Assembly (NCBI GenBank): GCA_035627835.1 | Contig: DASPKX010000005.1 | Span: 45,202-109,201 of the forward strand | Reading direction: 5' to 3' | From: DASPKX01 sp035627835 | Lineage (GTDB): Bacteria > Verrucomicrobiota > Verrucomicrobiia > Limisphaerales > SXQI01 | Length of the DNA stretch: 64,000 nucleotides | Part shown: positions 25,717-35,171 of the stretch, piece after piece | Position numbering within the stretch: position 1 is the first letter of the stretch | Layout of the letters: the number at the start of each line of letters is the position of its first letter | Program-made: the position numbers and the translations under genes | The notes under the pieces: model-generated | Databases searched by the model: none | What the model saw: only the letters and a program-made list of their open reading frames with translations | What the model was told of the DNA's origin: nothing

Positions 25717-27272
25717 ACTGTTCGACGAGTGAAAACGCGGGCGTAGGAAAGCACTTTGGCGCGCTCCTCCGCATTCAGAGCAACGCGCCACATGCCGAGG
25801 ACGACCACCACGCCCACAATCAGCGTTTCAGCCACGAGAAGGTAAAAGCTCCCGGTTGCGTCCAGTTGCGGCACCGAACGCTCGATGATCAGCAGCGCGA
25901 TCACAGGCAGGCAGGCAGCCCAGGTCGGGCCAAGCACTGTCCGGGCAAGCTTCAAGGCGCTGAGGTTTGCTTCCCGCGCCGCCCAAGGCCAAAGATAGAA
26001 AATGCCAAAGAATGCAGTTGCGATCAGCGACCCGATCGCAACACAGACCACGTTTTTGTAGTAAAACACCAGCGCGACACTCAGGACGAGATTCATGACC
26101 GCCTCACCCATTCCCAGCCACATCAACTTCTTCTCATGCCCGCACATCATGAAAATCCGCTTGGGCACACTCTGCGTGACAACCATCACGTAAGTCCAAA
26201 GGAGCAGCACCTGCCCCACCCAAAAGGTTTCCGCATGCTGTTGAGTGACATCTTTGTCGCCAGTCAGGAGATGCAAGAGCGGGCCCATGAAAAAGGCGCA
26301 AACCAAATACATTGGCGTGGCCACCATCACGCTCACACGGGTGCCCTGGATCAGCATCGATTGCAGGAATTTCTTGTCCCCCTTGGCGTTCATGTGCGCG
26401 GCAACCGGGGAGAGCACATCGGGAATTTGCATAGCCAGGCTGCTGAACATTTCACCGATCTTCGCGCCCGCCTGGTATAGAGCGACTGCCGACACCGCCA
26501 ACACTGTGCTAATCACCAACTGGTCTGTGCGCGTCAGGATCAGCGTGGTGAGTGTGGTGATGTAAGCGAAGATCGAGAACCGCATCGTGCTAACGATCAT
26601 TCCTTTCGAGAACAAGCTGGGATGCAGCCTCACATCGGGCATTCGCTTGAACGCAAAATAGCCGCAGAGCAAATCGGCGACGATGCTGCTGCCCATGGTT
26701 GCGCAGAGCAGCAGCTTTAAGCCCCCGCCATATTTGATTATCAAACACACCATCGCAAAGCTCAGCAGATACGTCCCCAGGAAGATGTTGTTTGCCAGCG
26801 AGATCCGCTGCTGGCCGCGCAACACTTCCGGGAAGATGCCGAGGGGGAACGCCACGGACATTCCGAACAAGAACACGAGGAAGACTTCCCGGAAATACGG
26901 CTCATTCTCCGCCGTGATCTTAAAGGCTTTAATCACCAGCGGGCTCGCGAGCAATCCCAGCAGCAGCATGCCAGCGGCAATCATCACATAGGAAAAGAAG
27001 ATGGTGCTGAGAACTTTGCCGAGCTGGTCCCAATCCTTGTGCACGGACAACTCAGCAACCCGTTTGAGAGCGGTGAACCCGAATCCGAAGTCGAGCAGAA
27101 TGCCATAGCCAAAGACGCTCCAGAGCAACGCCCAAAAGCCGAACTCTTCCTTGCTCAAGTTTTGCCAGAGCAAGCGGAAGATCACCACCCCGAGCCCCAA
27201 CCGGGCCACAAGGAAGAGGTAATTCGATGCGGAGTTGCGCCAGATGTTCTTTTTTACTTCGTCATTCGTCAT
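25713..27272 (-). CDS. Wzx-type oligosaccharide flippase (MOP superfamily)
   Basis: A 519-residue protein with about 12-14 TM segments and the MOP-exporter N-terminus (NSASNYLFLVARLGLGVVIF). It should flip a lipid-linked oligosaccharide from the inner to the outer leaflet of the inner membrane. Internal features include FPEVLRGQQRISLANNIFLG and the charged loop between TM7 and TM8. It lies directly between the NRPS gene (4-base overlap) and the GT2 gene (4-base overlap), so the NRPS product and the glycan probably meet before export. No Wzy polymerase or Wzc/Wza homologue is in the window. Confidence 0.9.
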   Translation of the reverse strand: MTNDEVKKNIWRNSASNYLFLVARLGLGVVIFRLLWQNLSKEEFGFWALLWSVFGYGILLDFGFGFTALKRVAELSVHKDWDQLGKVLSTIFFSYVMIAAGMLLLGLLASPLVIKAFKITAENEPYFREVFLVFLFGMSVAFPLGIFPEVLRGQQRISLANNIFLGTYLLSFAMVCLIIKYGGGLKLLLCATMGSSIVADLLCGYFAFKRMPDVRLHPSLFSKGMIVSTMRFSIFAYITTLTTLILTRTDQLVISTVLAVSAVALYQAGAKIGEMFSSLAMQIPDVLSPVAAHMNAKGDKKFLQSMLIQGTRVSVMVATPMYLVCAFFMGPLLHLLTGDKDVTQQHAETFWVGQVLLLWTYVMVVTQSVPKRIFMMCGHEKKLMWLGMGEAVMNLVLSVALVFYYKNVVCVAIGSLIATAFFGIFYLWPWAAREANLSALKLARTVLGPTWAACLPVIALLIIERSVPQLDATGSFYLLVAETLIVGVVVVLGMWRVALNAEERAKVLSYARVFTRRTV

Positions 27273-30200
27273 GGGGTATTCCTGCTTGAGAAACTTTTCT
27301 GCGCCTGAGCGATCGTTGCGGCCAACTTATGAGCCAACGCGCTAACGTTTGGCTCAGCCAGCATCGTGTCATGCCCGCCGGGGACCATGTGCACTTCGAT
27401 TTTGCTCGCGAGACCAACCCAGCCGTAGTCCGGGTCAGGCAGAAGGGCGGGATCCTGCTCCTGTGCGTTAAAGAGCGTGACCTTGCCGTGGTAGTATTTC
27501 GGGCGGTAATGATTCAGGGCTTCGAGGTTCGTGTTGTAAATTCGCTCGAGATGCGCCAGGCGCCGCTCGGTTTGCTCGGCCGCAACCGGGTCTTCATCCG
27601 GTCTCCGTTCGATCTGGCGGAAACGCATCCGGTTCGCGATCACAGATTCGCGGCGATAACGTATCTTCTCCCGGATGTACGTGGCCCAGCGCGTCGGTGA
27701 CATCGACAGCATGCACGCGAGCCGATGCAGGTAATAAAGGGCGTTCAGGTACGATGGCCGCATCGCCACGGTTTCGAACAAGGCCAGCAAAGCCACTTCA
27801 TCCCCCTGCTCTTTGAGCAGCCGAGCCATTTCCAGGGCCACCACACCGCCGTAGCACCAGCCAGCCAAATAGTAGGGCCCCTGCGGCTGATGCTGCTTGA
27901 GCAACTGAGTATAGTGAGCCGCCATCTCGCAGATATCCGTGTGGCTCTTGGAAGGGTCGCCAAGGCCAAGCGATTGGAATCCGTAGCATGGTTGGTCTGA
28001 ACCCAAATGATAAATCAGGCTCCCATACCCGAGCACATCCCCCGGTGTGGTGTGGACAAAATAGAGAGGTGGCTTTGACCCGCCAGCTTGCAACGGAACA
28101 AGGCATTTGAACTCGGCGTTTTCTGGCTCGCGCCGAATGATCTCCGCCAACCCTTCGATCGTCGCCGATTGGTAGAGCGCCCCTAAAGGCAGCGTGCGCC
28201 CGGTCGCTTTTTCGATCTCCACCAGCAACTCGAGCGCCTGGAGCGAATCCCCACCCAGCTCGAAGAAGCTCACATCAACGCCAACACGCGACCGTTTTAA
28301 AACACGCTCAAACACCAGCTTGAGCTGGAGTTCCAAGGGATCGCTCGGCCGCTTGATTTGGTCGGCGTCGTCCTCGGCCTCCGCCGTCGGCGCCGGCAGC
28401 GCCCGGCGGTTGATCTTTCCGCTGGGCAACAACGGCAGAGCGTCCATCCGCACGAACGCGGAAGGCGCCATGTATTCCGGCAGACTTCCACGGACGTGGC
28501 GGCGCAGCTCCGCCTGGGTGACGCTGTTGTTTGTGGCGGTGTAATACGCAACCAATCGCTTGTCGCCAGGATGATCTTCGCGCGCCAGCACGACGGCTTC
28601 CTTGACCTGCGGGTGGGATCGGAGCGCCGCTTCAATCTCACCAAGCTCAATGCGGAAACCGCGAATCTTTACCTGGTCATCAAGCCGTCCAAGGAATTCC
28701 AGATTCCCGTCTGGAAGATAGCGCACCAGATCGCCGGTCTTGTACAACCGCGCCGCAGGATCATCAGTGAATGGGCTGCTGATGAACTTCTCCGTCGTCA
28801 GCTCTGGACGATTCAAATAGCCGCGCGCCAGCATCCGTCCCCCAATATGCAGCTCCCCGGGAACATTCAGCGGGGTTGGGTTCAGCCACCGGTCCAACAC
28901 GTAGATTTCGCGCCCTCCACGGGGACGGCCGATCGGCACGGACCGGGGGGAGTCCTGTGCCCCAAAGGACTCGGGCACGTCATAAGCCGTCGCTGTAATA
29001 GTTGTTTCAGTAGGGCCGTACGCATTCACCAGCCGCACGTTGGCCATCGGTGTTTGGCGCCAGAACGCATGCGCGCGCGGCGGAAGCGCTTCGCCACCCA
29101 CGATCACCAGGCGCAAGCGATTCGGGGGAATAGTCTCGGGCGCTTCAGCCCACTCACGCGCTAACTGCGCCCAATATGCCGTCGGAATGTCAGCAATGGT
29201 CAGGCCGATCTTTTCCAAACATTCGGCGAATTGGCGTGTGCTCCAAACCTCATTGTCGCGCAACACCAGGTTTGCCCCGGTGATGAGCGCTGGAACAATC
29301 TGCTCGAGGGCCGCATCGAAATTGAAAGATGAGAATTGCAGCACCACGTCATGCACGCTCAAGCCATAGTGCTTCTGTGCATCACGCGAGTGTGCTGCCA
29401 GGGCGAGGTGCTCGATGACAACCCCCTTTGGTTTACCGGTGGAGCCCGAGGTGTAAATCACGTAGGCAGCGGAATCACAGGCAATCGTGACACCCAGGTT
29501 CTTTTCGTTTTCCTGGGCGATCGCCGCGCTTTCTTCATCAACCTTAATCGCCCGCACGCCTGCGGCTGGGAAGAGCCAGGCGAGTTTCTGCTGAGTAAGG
29601 ATCACTCTGGCCCGGCTGTCCTCGATCATGTAGTTCAGCCGGTCCTGCGGGTAAGCCGGATCCAGCGGAACAGCGACGCCGCCCGCTTTCCAGACCGCGA
29701 TCAGGCTCACGATCATGTTCAGCGACCGCTCCAGGCAAATGCCAACCATCGCCTCCCGCGTCACGCCGCTCTTCTTGAGCGCATGGGCCAGCTGATTCGC
29801 GCGGCGGTTCAATTGCCGATAGGTCAGTTGCTCAGGCGCATCCATGCGGCCAGGAGCAGCCAGCGTGAGAGCAATGGCGTGAGGGGTCCGCTCCACTTGA
29901 GCCTCGAACATCCCCACCACATCTGCGCCCTGGAACAACCCGCTCTCGTGCGGGTTCCAATCCACCAACATCTGTTGCCGCTCGGACGCGGTGATCAGCT
30001 CCAGCTTTGCCAACGGCACCGACGGGGTTCGCAGGAGGCCTTCGATCGCACGGATCAAGTGCATCCCCAGGCGGCGCACTTCATCCTTTTCGTAAAGATG
30101 GGACTGGTATGAAATCTCAAGCGCTGCGCTCGGCTCCAGGCAGCAGCCTACCTGAAGTGGCGCCGCCGCCGGCTGATGCCCATGCCCAAAAGCCAGCAAG

Positions 30201-31381
30201 ATCTCGTGCTGCGGAGCCGCCACCGAGGAGGACTTGGACTGCGCGCTTGCGAGTTGTCTGCCGATCTCGGCCACGGCGGTGGCCGCGGGTGTTTGAAGGT
30301 CCAGCGCGATCTGGTAGTCAGCCGTCTTTCCATCTGCCCATTGCACCGCGAATGAGGCAGTTTCCTCGCCGAAGTACCGCATTAACAGCGTCGCCAACGC
30401 CGTCGCGAAGAAGGCCTCCGGTGAAGCTCCCGCTGCCGCTGATTTGCTCTTCAACTTCGCGGCTATTTCCAAAGGTATTGTTGCCGTTTGTTTGCTAGAG
30501 GCCGCAGTTTCCCCCGCCAACTGCGCCGACGCGCCGAGCAAGCTTGCGAGCGGTGGAACAACCGCTGTCGCGGCGCCCCTCACCCCGCGTGGCTGCCATT
30601 TTTTCAGCTGATACCCGATGCGAGTGAACGCCGTCTTGAAGCCAAGCCTGCGATACAGCGCTTCCGCACCACTCTTCTGCTCGACTTGCAGGAAGATAGT
30701 CGCTGCCCCGGCATGGCTCGCGGCGTCAATGAGCGCATCCATCACCTGCGCGGCATAACCTCTTCCGCGCGCTGTCGGAACTGTGCCAACATTATACAAG
30801 CAGGCGAGCGATCCAGTCTGGATCAACGTTCCGCCGCAGACCGGCTCCGTTCCGGCGTAAGCCACGAAGTGACGAATCTCTCGATCGTTGCCGGGGCCGC
30901 TCCGTTGCAGCGCTAAAGCATAACCAGGCTCTGTGATCCGGAAAGCGTGGTAAAACACCGAAACAAAATCGCTAACCTCCGTCTCAGTCCGCGCCTCGAC
31001 CACCCGCAGCTCTGGGGCCGTCCGAGCGCGGCTCGCGCTCGGCTCCCAAACCATCCATGCCTCGCGATCGAAAGGTTCGAAGCCTCGTGCTGCGAGCGCC
31101 TCCGCCACTTTCCCCTGCTCCTCCTGCACCAGGTAAATGGTCGGGCGGCGGTCATGCTCGTTGAATTGCCGGGCTTCTTGCTCCAGCTCGCTGAGCGCGT
31201 TTTCCGATGGCTCAACCCACGCGATGTGATTCCACATCGGGCCCGGCGCCATCCGTGAGTAAGCCGAGATGAGCCCGTCCCGAGCGCGCACCTCAGACAC
31301 GAAGAGCCCGTGCTGCATTTGGTAATGCGCGCGGACTAACTCCGTCTTGGAAGGAGGTCGCTGGAGAGGGGTTTCAGTCAT
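27269..31381 (-). CDS. Single-module NRPS: GNAT, partial C, A, T, TE
   Basis: A 1370-residue multidomain enzyme. Residues about 1-265 form a GNAT acetyltransferase region (acetyl-CoA loop VPTARGRGYAAQVM). Residues about 280-470 look like only the C-terminal lobe of a condensation domain; no HHxxxDG is present. The adenylation domain (about 485-980) has AYVIYTSGSTGKPKG, NAYGPTETT, YKTGDLVRY and LPSGKINRRAL. Its FDAALEQ segment has the Asp that binds an alpha-amino group. The carrier domain has FFELGGDSLQ (Ser1046). The thioesterase (about 1100-1370) has Cys1176 in AGWCYGG, Glu1203 in LFETV, and His1337 in GGHDTML, i.e. Cys-Glu-His in place of Ser-Asp-His. It overlaps the flippase gene by 4 bases. 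I infer loading of an N-acylated amino acid and its transfer or release in glycan assembly; the substrate is not predicted. Confidence 0.92.
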   Translation of the reverse strand: MTETPLQRPPSKTELVRAHYQMQHGLFVSEVRARDGLISAYSRMAPGPMWNHIAWVEPSENALSELEQEARQFNEHDRRPTIYLVQEEQGKVAEALAARGFEPFDREAWMVWEPSASRARTAPELRVVEARTETEVSDFVSVFYHAFRITEPGYALALQRSGPGNDREIRHFVAYAGTEPVCGGTLIQTGSLACLYNVGTVPTARGRGYAAQVMDALIDAASHAGAATIFLQVEQKSGAEALYRRLGFKTAFTRIGYQLKKWQPRGVRGAATAVVPPLASLLGASAQLAGETAASSKQTATIPLEIAAKLKSKSAAAGASPEAFFATALATLLMRYFGEETASFAVQWADGKTADYQIALDLQTPAATAVAEIGRQLASAQSKSSSVAAPQHEILLAFGHGHQPAAAPLQVGCCLEPSAALEISYQSHLYEKDEVRRLGMHLIRAIEGLLRTPSVPLAKLELITASERQQMLVDWNPHESGLFQGADVVGMFEAQVERTPHAIALTLAAPGRMDAPEQLTYRQLNRRANQLAHALKKSGVTREAMVGICLERSLNMIVSLIAVWKAGGVAVPLDPAYPQDRLNYMIEDSRARVILTQQKLAWLFPAAGVRAIKVDEESAAIAQENEKNLGVTIACDSAAYVIYTSGSTGKPKGVVIEHLALAAHSRDAQKHYGLSVHDVVLQFSSFNFDAALEQIVPALITGANLVLRDNEVWSTRQFAECLEKIGLTIADIPTAYWAQLAREWAEAPETIPPNRLRLVIVGGEALPPRAHAFWRQTPMANVRLVNAYGPTETTITATAYDVPESFGAQDSPRSVPIGRPRGGREIYVLDRWLNPTPLNVPGELHIGGRMLARGYLNRPELTTEKFISSPFTDDPAARLYKTGDLVRYLPDGNLEFLGRLDDQVKIRGFRIELGEIEAALRSHPQVKEAVVLAREDHPGDKRLVAYYTATNNSVTQAELRRHVRGSLPEYMAPSAFVRMDALPLLPSGKINRRALPAPTAEAEDDADQIKRPSDPLELQLKLVFERVLKRSRVGVDVSFFELGGDSLQALELLVEIEKATGRTLPLGALYQSATIEGLAEIIRREPENAEFKCLVPLQAGGSKPPLYFVHTTPGDVLGYGSLIYHLGSDQPCYGFQSLGLGDPSKSHTDICEMAAHYTQLLKQHQPQGPYYLAGWCYGGVVALEMARLLKEQGDEVALLALFETVAMRPSYLNALYYLHRLACMLSMSPTRWATYIREKIRYRRESVIANRMRFRQIERRPDEDPVAAEQTERRLAHLERIYNTNLEALNHYRPKYYHGKVTLFNAQEQDPALLPDPDYGWVGLASKIEVHMVPGGHDTMLAEPNVSALAHKLAATIAQAQKSFSSRNTP

Positions 31382-31393
31382 AGGCCTTCTGCC

Positions 31394-32155
31394 TTATTTT
31401 CGCAGGAACACGAATGTTCCCTCTTCTTCACGGGCGACACGGAACCCCAGCTGAATCATGGTGGCCACGATGTTGTAAGTGACCTCCTGGCCAATCACTT
31501 TGGGATGCAGCTCGATGATGACCTTATTCACCTGCGCGGGAATCTGATTGAAATCGATGAACTGCTCAGCGCCTTCGATGTCGATTATCAGCACGTTCGG
31601 TTTGAACGCTGCTTTGGCAAACAACGCTGGGAGTGGCGCGGCTTGAACGGCCACGGTCTTGCGACCACGCGAAGATGGATTATTCGAAACAATCGAGTTT
31701 TCCCAGAAGTCGGTGCCGACCTCGAGATCCACTGTCCCTTCGGCATGGGCCAAGGCCATGTTATAGACATTGGGCTTTACGCCGTTCAGGTCATAATTGC
31801 GCTTCAAGATATCAACCGTGTACGGATTGGCCTCGAAGCAAATGTAGTTCTTGATCCCGAGCCGCTTCTGGCAAAACAGACCAATGAATCCAATGGCGGC
31901 GCCGATCTCCAGGATCGAGTCGTCCTTCGTGAGGAAGTCCGCGCACATATGCTTCTCGTGCGCTTCGTACCCCGCGGTCATCAGGCGGTTTCGGATCTTC
32001 GGCGAGAGCGCGCTCACATCAAGGCGCAAGCCATCCAAGGTGATTTCTTTCACCTTCGGCAGCACATATTTGAACCGCCACCGGAGCATGAACTCCTGGT
32101 ACAGGTGATACGCAAGTGTCTTGGTGATCAGATTTGGGCTAGCGGTCGCATTCAT
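31394..32155 (-). CDS. FkbM-family SAM-dependent methyltransferase
   Basis: A 253-residue protein with the Rossmann methyltransferase motif I SILEIGAAIGFIGL, the acidic residue of motif II in YICFEANP, and the family-typical VLIIDIEGAEQF. FkbM enzymes O-methylate sugars or natural products. It lies 12 bp upstream of the NRPS gene and overlaps the phosphodiesterase-like gene by 4 bases (ATGA). It probably methylates the glycan or the NRPS-derived group. Confidence 0.88.
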   Translation of the reverse strand: MNATASPNLITKTLAYHLYQEFMLRWRFKYVLPKVKEITLDGLRLDVSALSPKIRNRLMTAGYEAHEKHMCADFLTKDDSILEIGAAIGFIGLFCQKRLGIKNYICFEANPYTVDILKRNYDLNGVKPNVYNMALAHAEGTVDLEVGTDFWENSIVSNNPSSRGRKTVAVQAAPLPALFAKAAFKPNVLIIDIEGAEQFIDFNQIPAQVNKVIIELHPKVIGQEVTYNIVATMIQLGFRVAREEEGTFVFLRK

Positions 32156-33378
32156 ATTTTCAGAGAGGCAAGTTGTTCGGTTTCTTGTGCTCGGCGGCGG
32201 TTGGGTAATTGCGGATGCTCGAGCGCTGCTTGAGCGGCTAAAGCCTCCTTGGTCATCAATTTGTAAATGTGCGGAATAGCGGTGATCTCCTCAGGAATCT
32301 CAGCCTGATTAGTCAGCAAGGATGCAAAGCTATGCTTCTCCTCGGGGTGGTACCCGTGCATTGCGCGAATAGGCCGCTCGCCCATATGGCTCGGGACTAT
32401 CAGCACCCCTTCCTTCACCAGGAACATCACTTCGCCAAAATAGCGGTCCTCGAAGTAGGCTTTCAGCCGCTTCAATTCTTCATCTGGAACGATCCGCCCT
32501 TCTGGAACTGTCTTGAGCTTGGCTGTGATCGCCTGGCGGGCGGCGTCGTTGAAGAACCAGAAGCGCGCCATCGTGGAGTCATACACAACGGAGTAATCTT
32601 TCCCCATCGTGAAGCCGAGACCGTCGATCTGGCTCCGCAGGTCAATCAGCTCATCGCAATTCGCCATGCCGTGATCGCTGAAGACATACAGGCGGATGTC
32701 CATGTAGTGCGCCGCGGCGCTTGCCAGCAACCGCTCGATCCATTGCTCGTAAACGCGCAGTTTTGCGGGCACTTCAGGCGATTGATTGCCCACCCGGTGA
32801 AGCAACCCATCCAGGTTCGCCCAATACATGAAGGCAAAATCGATCTGCTCCCCGCGCACAGCTTCGATCAGCCGGTCCAGGTTCTCCTCTTCAGTGACAT
32901 CTGGATTGCTGACGAAGTACGGAATCTCCTGCTCGACCAGGAAGTCAAAGATGTTCGGCCCCTTGTTCAAGCCTCCAGGTTGCAGCGGTGATTTCTTTTC
33001 CGTGAAATCGAAATCCGAGATGTGCTTGAAGGGAATGTTGTAGAGATCGAAATAGCCGCGAAAATTCAAGCTGCGCTTCACGGCTTTAGTGAGCATGCGC
33101 CGCACGATCCGGCGGCTTGTCAGAGCCGTCGGCAGAAAGCGCAGCGGCTTCAGCTTGCGGAACGGGGAGTTCAGCGGGTCATGCACGAAGTAGCACCAGT
33201 TCCGGTGCTCCTGTGGCCAGCGGCCAGAGAGAATCGATGGAATGCACGCTGAGCTATAGCCGAACACCGACTCCAGCTTCCGCCGATTCGGAGCAAACGC
33301 CTTCCCAAAGGGATCATTCTTGATGATCTCCCACCCGCAGGCGTCCACCATGATGAAGAGGGGCAAAATCGGTTTCAT
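32152..33378 (-). CDS. Alkaline phosphatase-superfamily protein (phosphodiesterase-like)
   Basis: A 408-residue protein of the alkaline-phosphatase/phosphodiesterase fold: first metal Asp in IMVDACGWE, probable nucleophile Ser in GYSSACIPSILSG, second-site Asp in NLDGLLHRVG, FSDHGMAN with Asp-His, and the last His in MHGYHPEEKH. No signal peptide is visible, so it may act in the cytoplasm or be exported by an unusual route. In glycan clusters such proteins add or remove phospho-groups (phosphoethanolamine, phosphoglycerol) or cleave nucleotide sugars. It follows the SpoIIE-type gene by 5 bp and overlaps the FkbM gene. Confidence 0.85.
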   Translation of the reverse strand: MKPILPLFIMVDACGWEIIKNDPFGKAFAPNRRKLESVFGYSSACIPSILSGRWPQEHRNWCYFVHDPLNSPFRKLKPLRFLPTALTSRRIVRRMLTKAVKRSLNFRGYFDLYNIPFKHISDFDFTEKKSPLQPGGLNKGPNIFDFLVEQEIPYFVSNPDVTEEENLDRLIEAVRGEQIDFAFMYWANLDGLLHRVGNQSPEVPAKLRVYEQWIERLLASAAAHYMDIRLYVFSDHGMANCDELIDLRSQIDGLGFTMGKDYSVVYDSTMARFWFFNDAARQAITAKLKTVPEGRIVPDEELKRLKAYFEDRYFGEVMFLVKEGVLIVPSHMGERPIRAMHGYHPEEKHSFASLLTNQAEIPEEITAIPHIYKLMTKEALAAQAALEHPQLPNRRRAQETEQLASLKI

Positions 33379-33383
33379 GTTTT

Positions 33384-35159
33384 CTATTCCGACATGATCA
33401 GGAAGGTCTGATCGTCACTAAGCGCGGTGCTCGATTGGAAATTGTTCAATTGGCCTGCCAGTTCCGCCTTCAGATCTTCAGCGGTGACCTCTTTTTGAAT
33501 GGTTTGGCCAAGCCAATCCACCAACCGATCCTGACCGAAAAATTCACCCTTCGGGTTCCGGGCCTCAGTCAAGCCGTCCGTGTAGAGAAGCAGCCGGCTG
33601 TTCCTCGATAGCTTCTCACTTACCGGCGAAAATGAGGTGTCTGGCAGAATCCCGAGCGGCAGCCCATCCGGGGAGAGACTCTTCACACCGCTCTCACGGT
33701 CGAGGCACACCAGCGCCGGGCAATGCCCCGCGCTCGCTGCTGTAATCGTCCGGTCCTTGCTATCCACGTAAACAAGCTGCGCGGTGATAAACATGTCCAC
33801 GCCTGACAATTCCTCGAACAAGAGCCGGTTTACGCGTGAGAGCAACGTGGCGGGCTGGCTCGTCCATTCGGGCACAGCGCGAATCAAGGTGCGCAAAATT
33901 GAAGCGAACATGGCCGCTGGAATCCCCTTGCCCATCACATCGGCAATGATCAGCAGCAGGGAGTGATCGTTCACCTTCAACACATCATAGAAATCGCCAC
34001 CGACCTGGTGCGCGCTTTCGCAAAAGCCAGCCAGGTCATAGCCCGGGATTGATGGGATGCTCTTCGGCAAGAGCGACCGCTGAATCGCTTTCGCGATCTC
34101 CAGCTCGCGCGACATTAGCCTCGTGCTGAGCTGATCTTCCGTGTAGCGGGCGTTCACGATCTGGATGGCCAAAAAATCGGCGAATGTGTGAACCACGTTG
34201 GCTTGCACCGCGGTGAACAGTCCCGTGGATGCCGACTTCGCCACCGTCAGGGTTCCAATGAGCGTGTCACCCAGGCAGAACGGATGCACCAAACCGATCG
34301 TGTCGCCTTGAATCCGATGCAGCGGGTCGGTCGAGGTCAACGGGCTCAAATGATCGAACCATGCATCTTCCCGTGTGATCGCCGCTTCTGCTTCCATGCA
34401 GCCCACCGCGGCTTCGGACCCAAAAATCTTCAGGGGTGGCAGGTTCCTCAACCCTTCGGAAGCGCTGAAAACCGCGAGTTGATTATCGCGGGTCAGCAAC
34501 CGCAAAACGAACCACTCCGCCGAGGTGATCTGGGTGAGGTCCGTGAGCAACCGGCTGGCAAACTCCTCCAGGTTGTTCGTCCGGCCCAACTCCGCCGAGC
34601 ATCGGAAAATTGCGGAAAGGGACTCGTAGCAGAAGCTTAGTTCCTCCGCCATGTCGCGGATGATCTTCTCGCTTTCGATCACCTGCCGGCTTAATTCGTC
34701 CGGAGTTTGCCGGGCCACTTCGAGAGAGCTTGCGGCATTGACCGACCGCTCCTTCCGCATCACCAGGCAATTGTTGCCAGGGCTGCGGTAATAGTGGACC
34801 CGATCCATTAGCGAATTGATAAGGAACAGGCCTCGCCCGTTTTCTTGATCTGCGTCTGGAAGCTCAATGTTCTCAGGCCAATCGAAGCCTTGCGTGTGAT
34901 CATTCACACGCAACTCGATCAGCTTTGAGTCGCACATTACGTCCACATCAATCTTCTCTTCGCGAGCGGTCGCCTTTGCGTACTTGATCGCGTTATTGCA
35001 AGCTTCTGCCAGCGCCAGCTCGCACCCGCGCGCGTCGCTTTCACTCGCGCCATGGAGTGAGAGAAATTCGCGAATCTCCTGTGTCAACGAGCGCACCTCC
35101 CCGAGGTTGCAATCGAGTTCGAAGCGGACCGTGGATGGGCGAAAGACAGGGGTAGGCAC
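33384..35159 (-). CDS. HATPase-GAF-SpoIIE (PP2C) phosphatase, partner-switching regulator
   Basis: A 591-residue cytoplasmic regulator. Residues about 8-135 form an anti-sigma-type HATPase (ELALAEACNNAIKYA with the N box; ENGRGLFLINSLMD as the G box). Residues about 185-335 form a GAF sensor, and residues about 350-590 a SpoIIE/RsbU PP2C phosphatase with metal Asp residues in GGDFYDVLKV and IADVMGKGIPAAMFAS. The kinase-like (RsbW) and phosphatase (RsbU) halves of a partner switch are thus in one chain. The STAS substrate is encoded 12 bp upstream. GTG 35159 is the start; no clear ribosome-binding site was seen. Placement inside a glycan operon suggests post-translational control of that pathway. 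Confidence 0.92.
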   Translation of the reverse strand: MPTPVFRPSTVRFELDCNLGEVRSLTQEIREFLSLHGASESDARGCELALAEACNNAIKYAKATAREEKIDVDVMCDSKLIELRVNDHTQGFDWPENIELPDADQENGRGLFLINSLMDRVHYYRSPGNNCLVMRKERSVNAASSLEVARQTPDELSRQVIESEKIIRDMAEELSFCYESLSAIFRCSAELGRTNNLEEFASRLLTDLTQITSAEWFVLRLLTRDNQLAVFSASEGLRNLPPLKIFGSEAAVGCMEAEAAITREDAWFDHLSPLTSTDPLHRIQGDTIGLVHPFCLGDTLIGTLTVAKSASTGLFTAVQANVVHTFADFLAIQIVNARYTEDQLSTRLMSRELEIAKAIQRSLLPKSIPSIPGYDLAGFCESAHQVGGDFYDVLKVNDHSLLLIIADVMGKGIPAAMFASILRTLIRAVPEWTSQPATLLSRVNRLLFEELSGVDMFITAQLVYVDSKDRTITAASAGHCPALVCLDRESGVKSLSPDGLPLGILPDTSFSPVSEKLSRNSRLLLYTDGLTEARNPKGEFFGQDRLVDWLGQTIQKEVTAEDLKAELAGQLNNFQSSTALSDDQTFLIMSE

Positions 35160-35171
35160 AGGGACATTGGG

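Noticed and set aside
28358..30112. Long plus-strand frames inside the NRPS region
   Set aside because: Shadows of the minus-strand NRPS, caused by GC-rich codons; no motifs.
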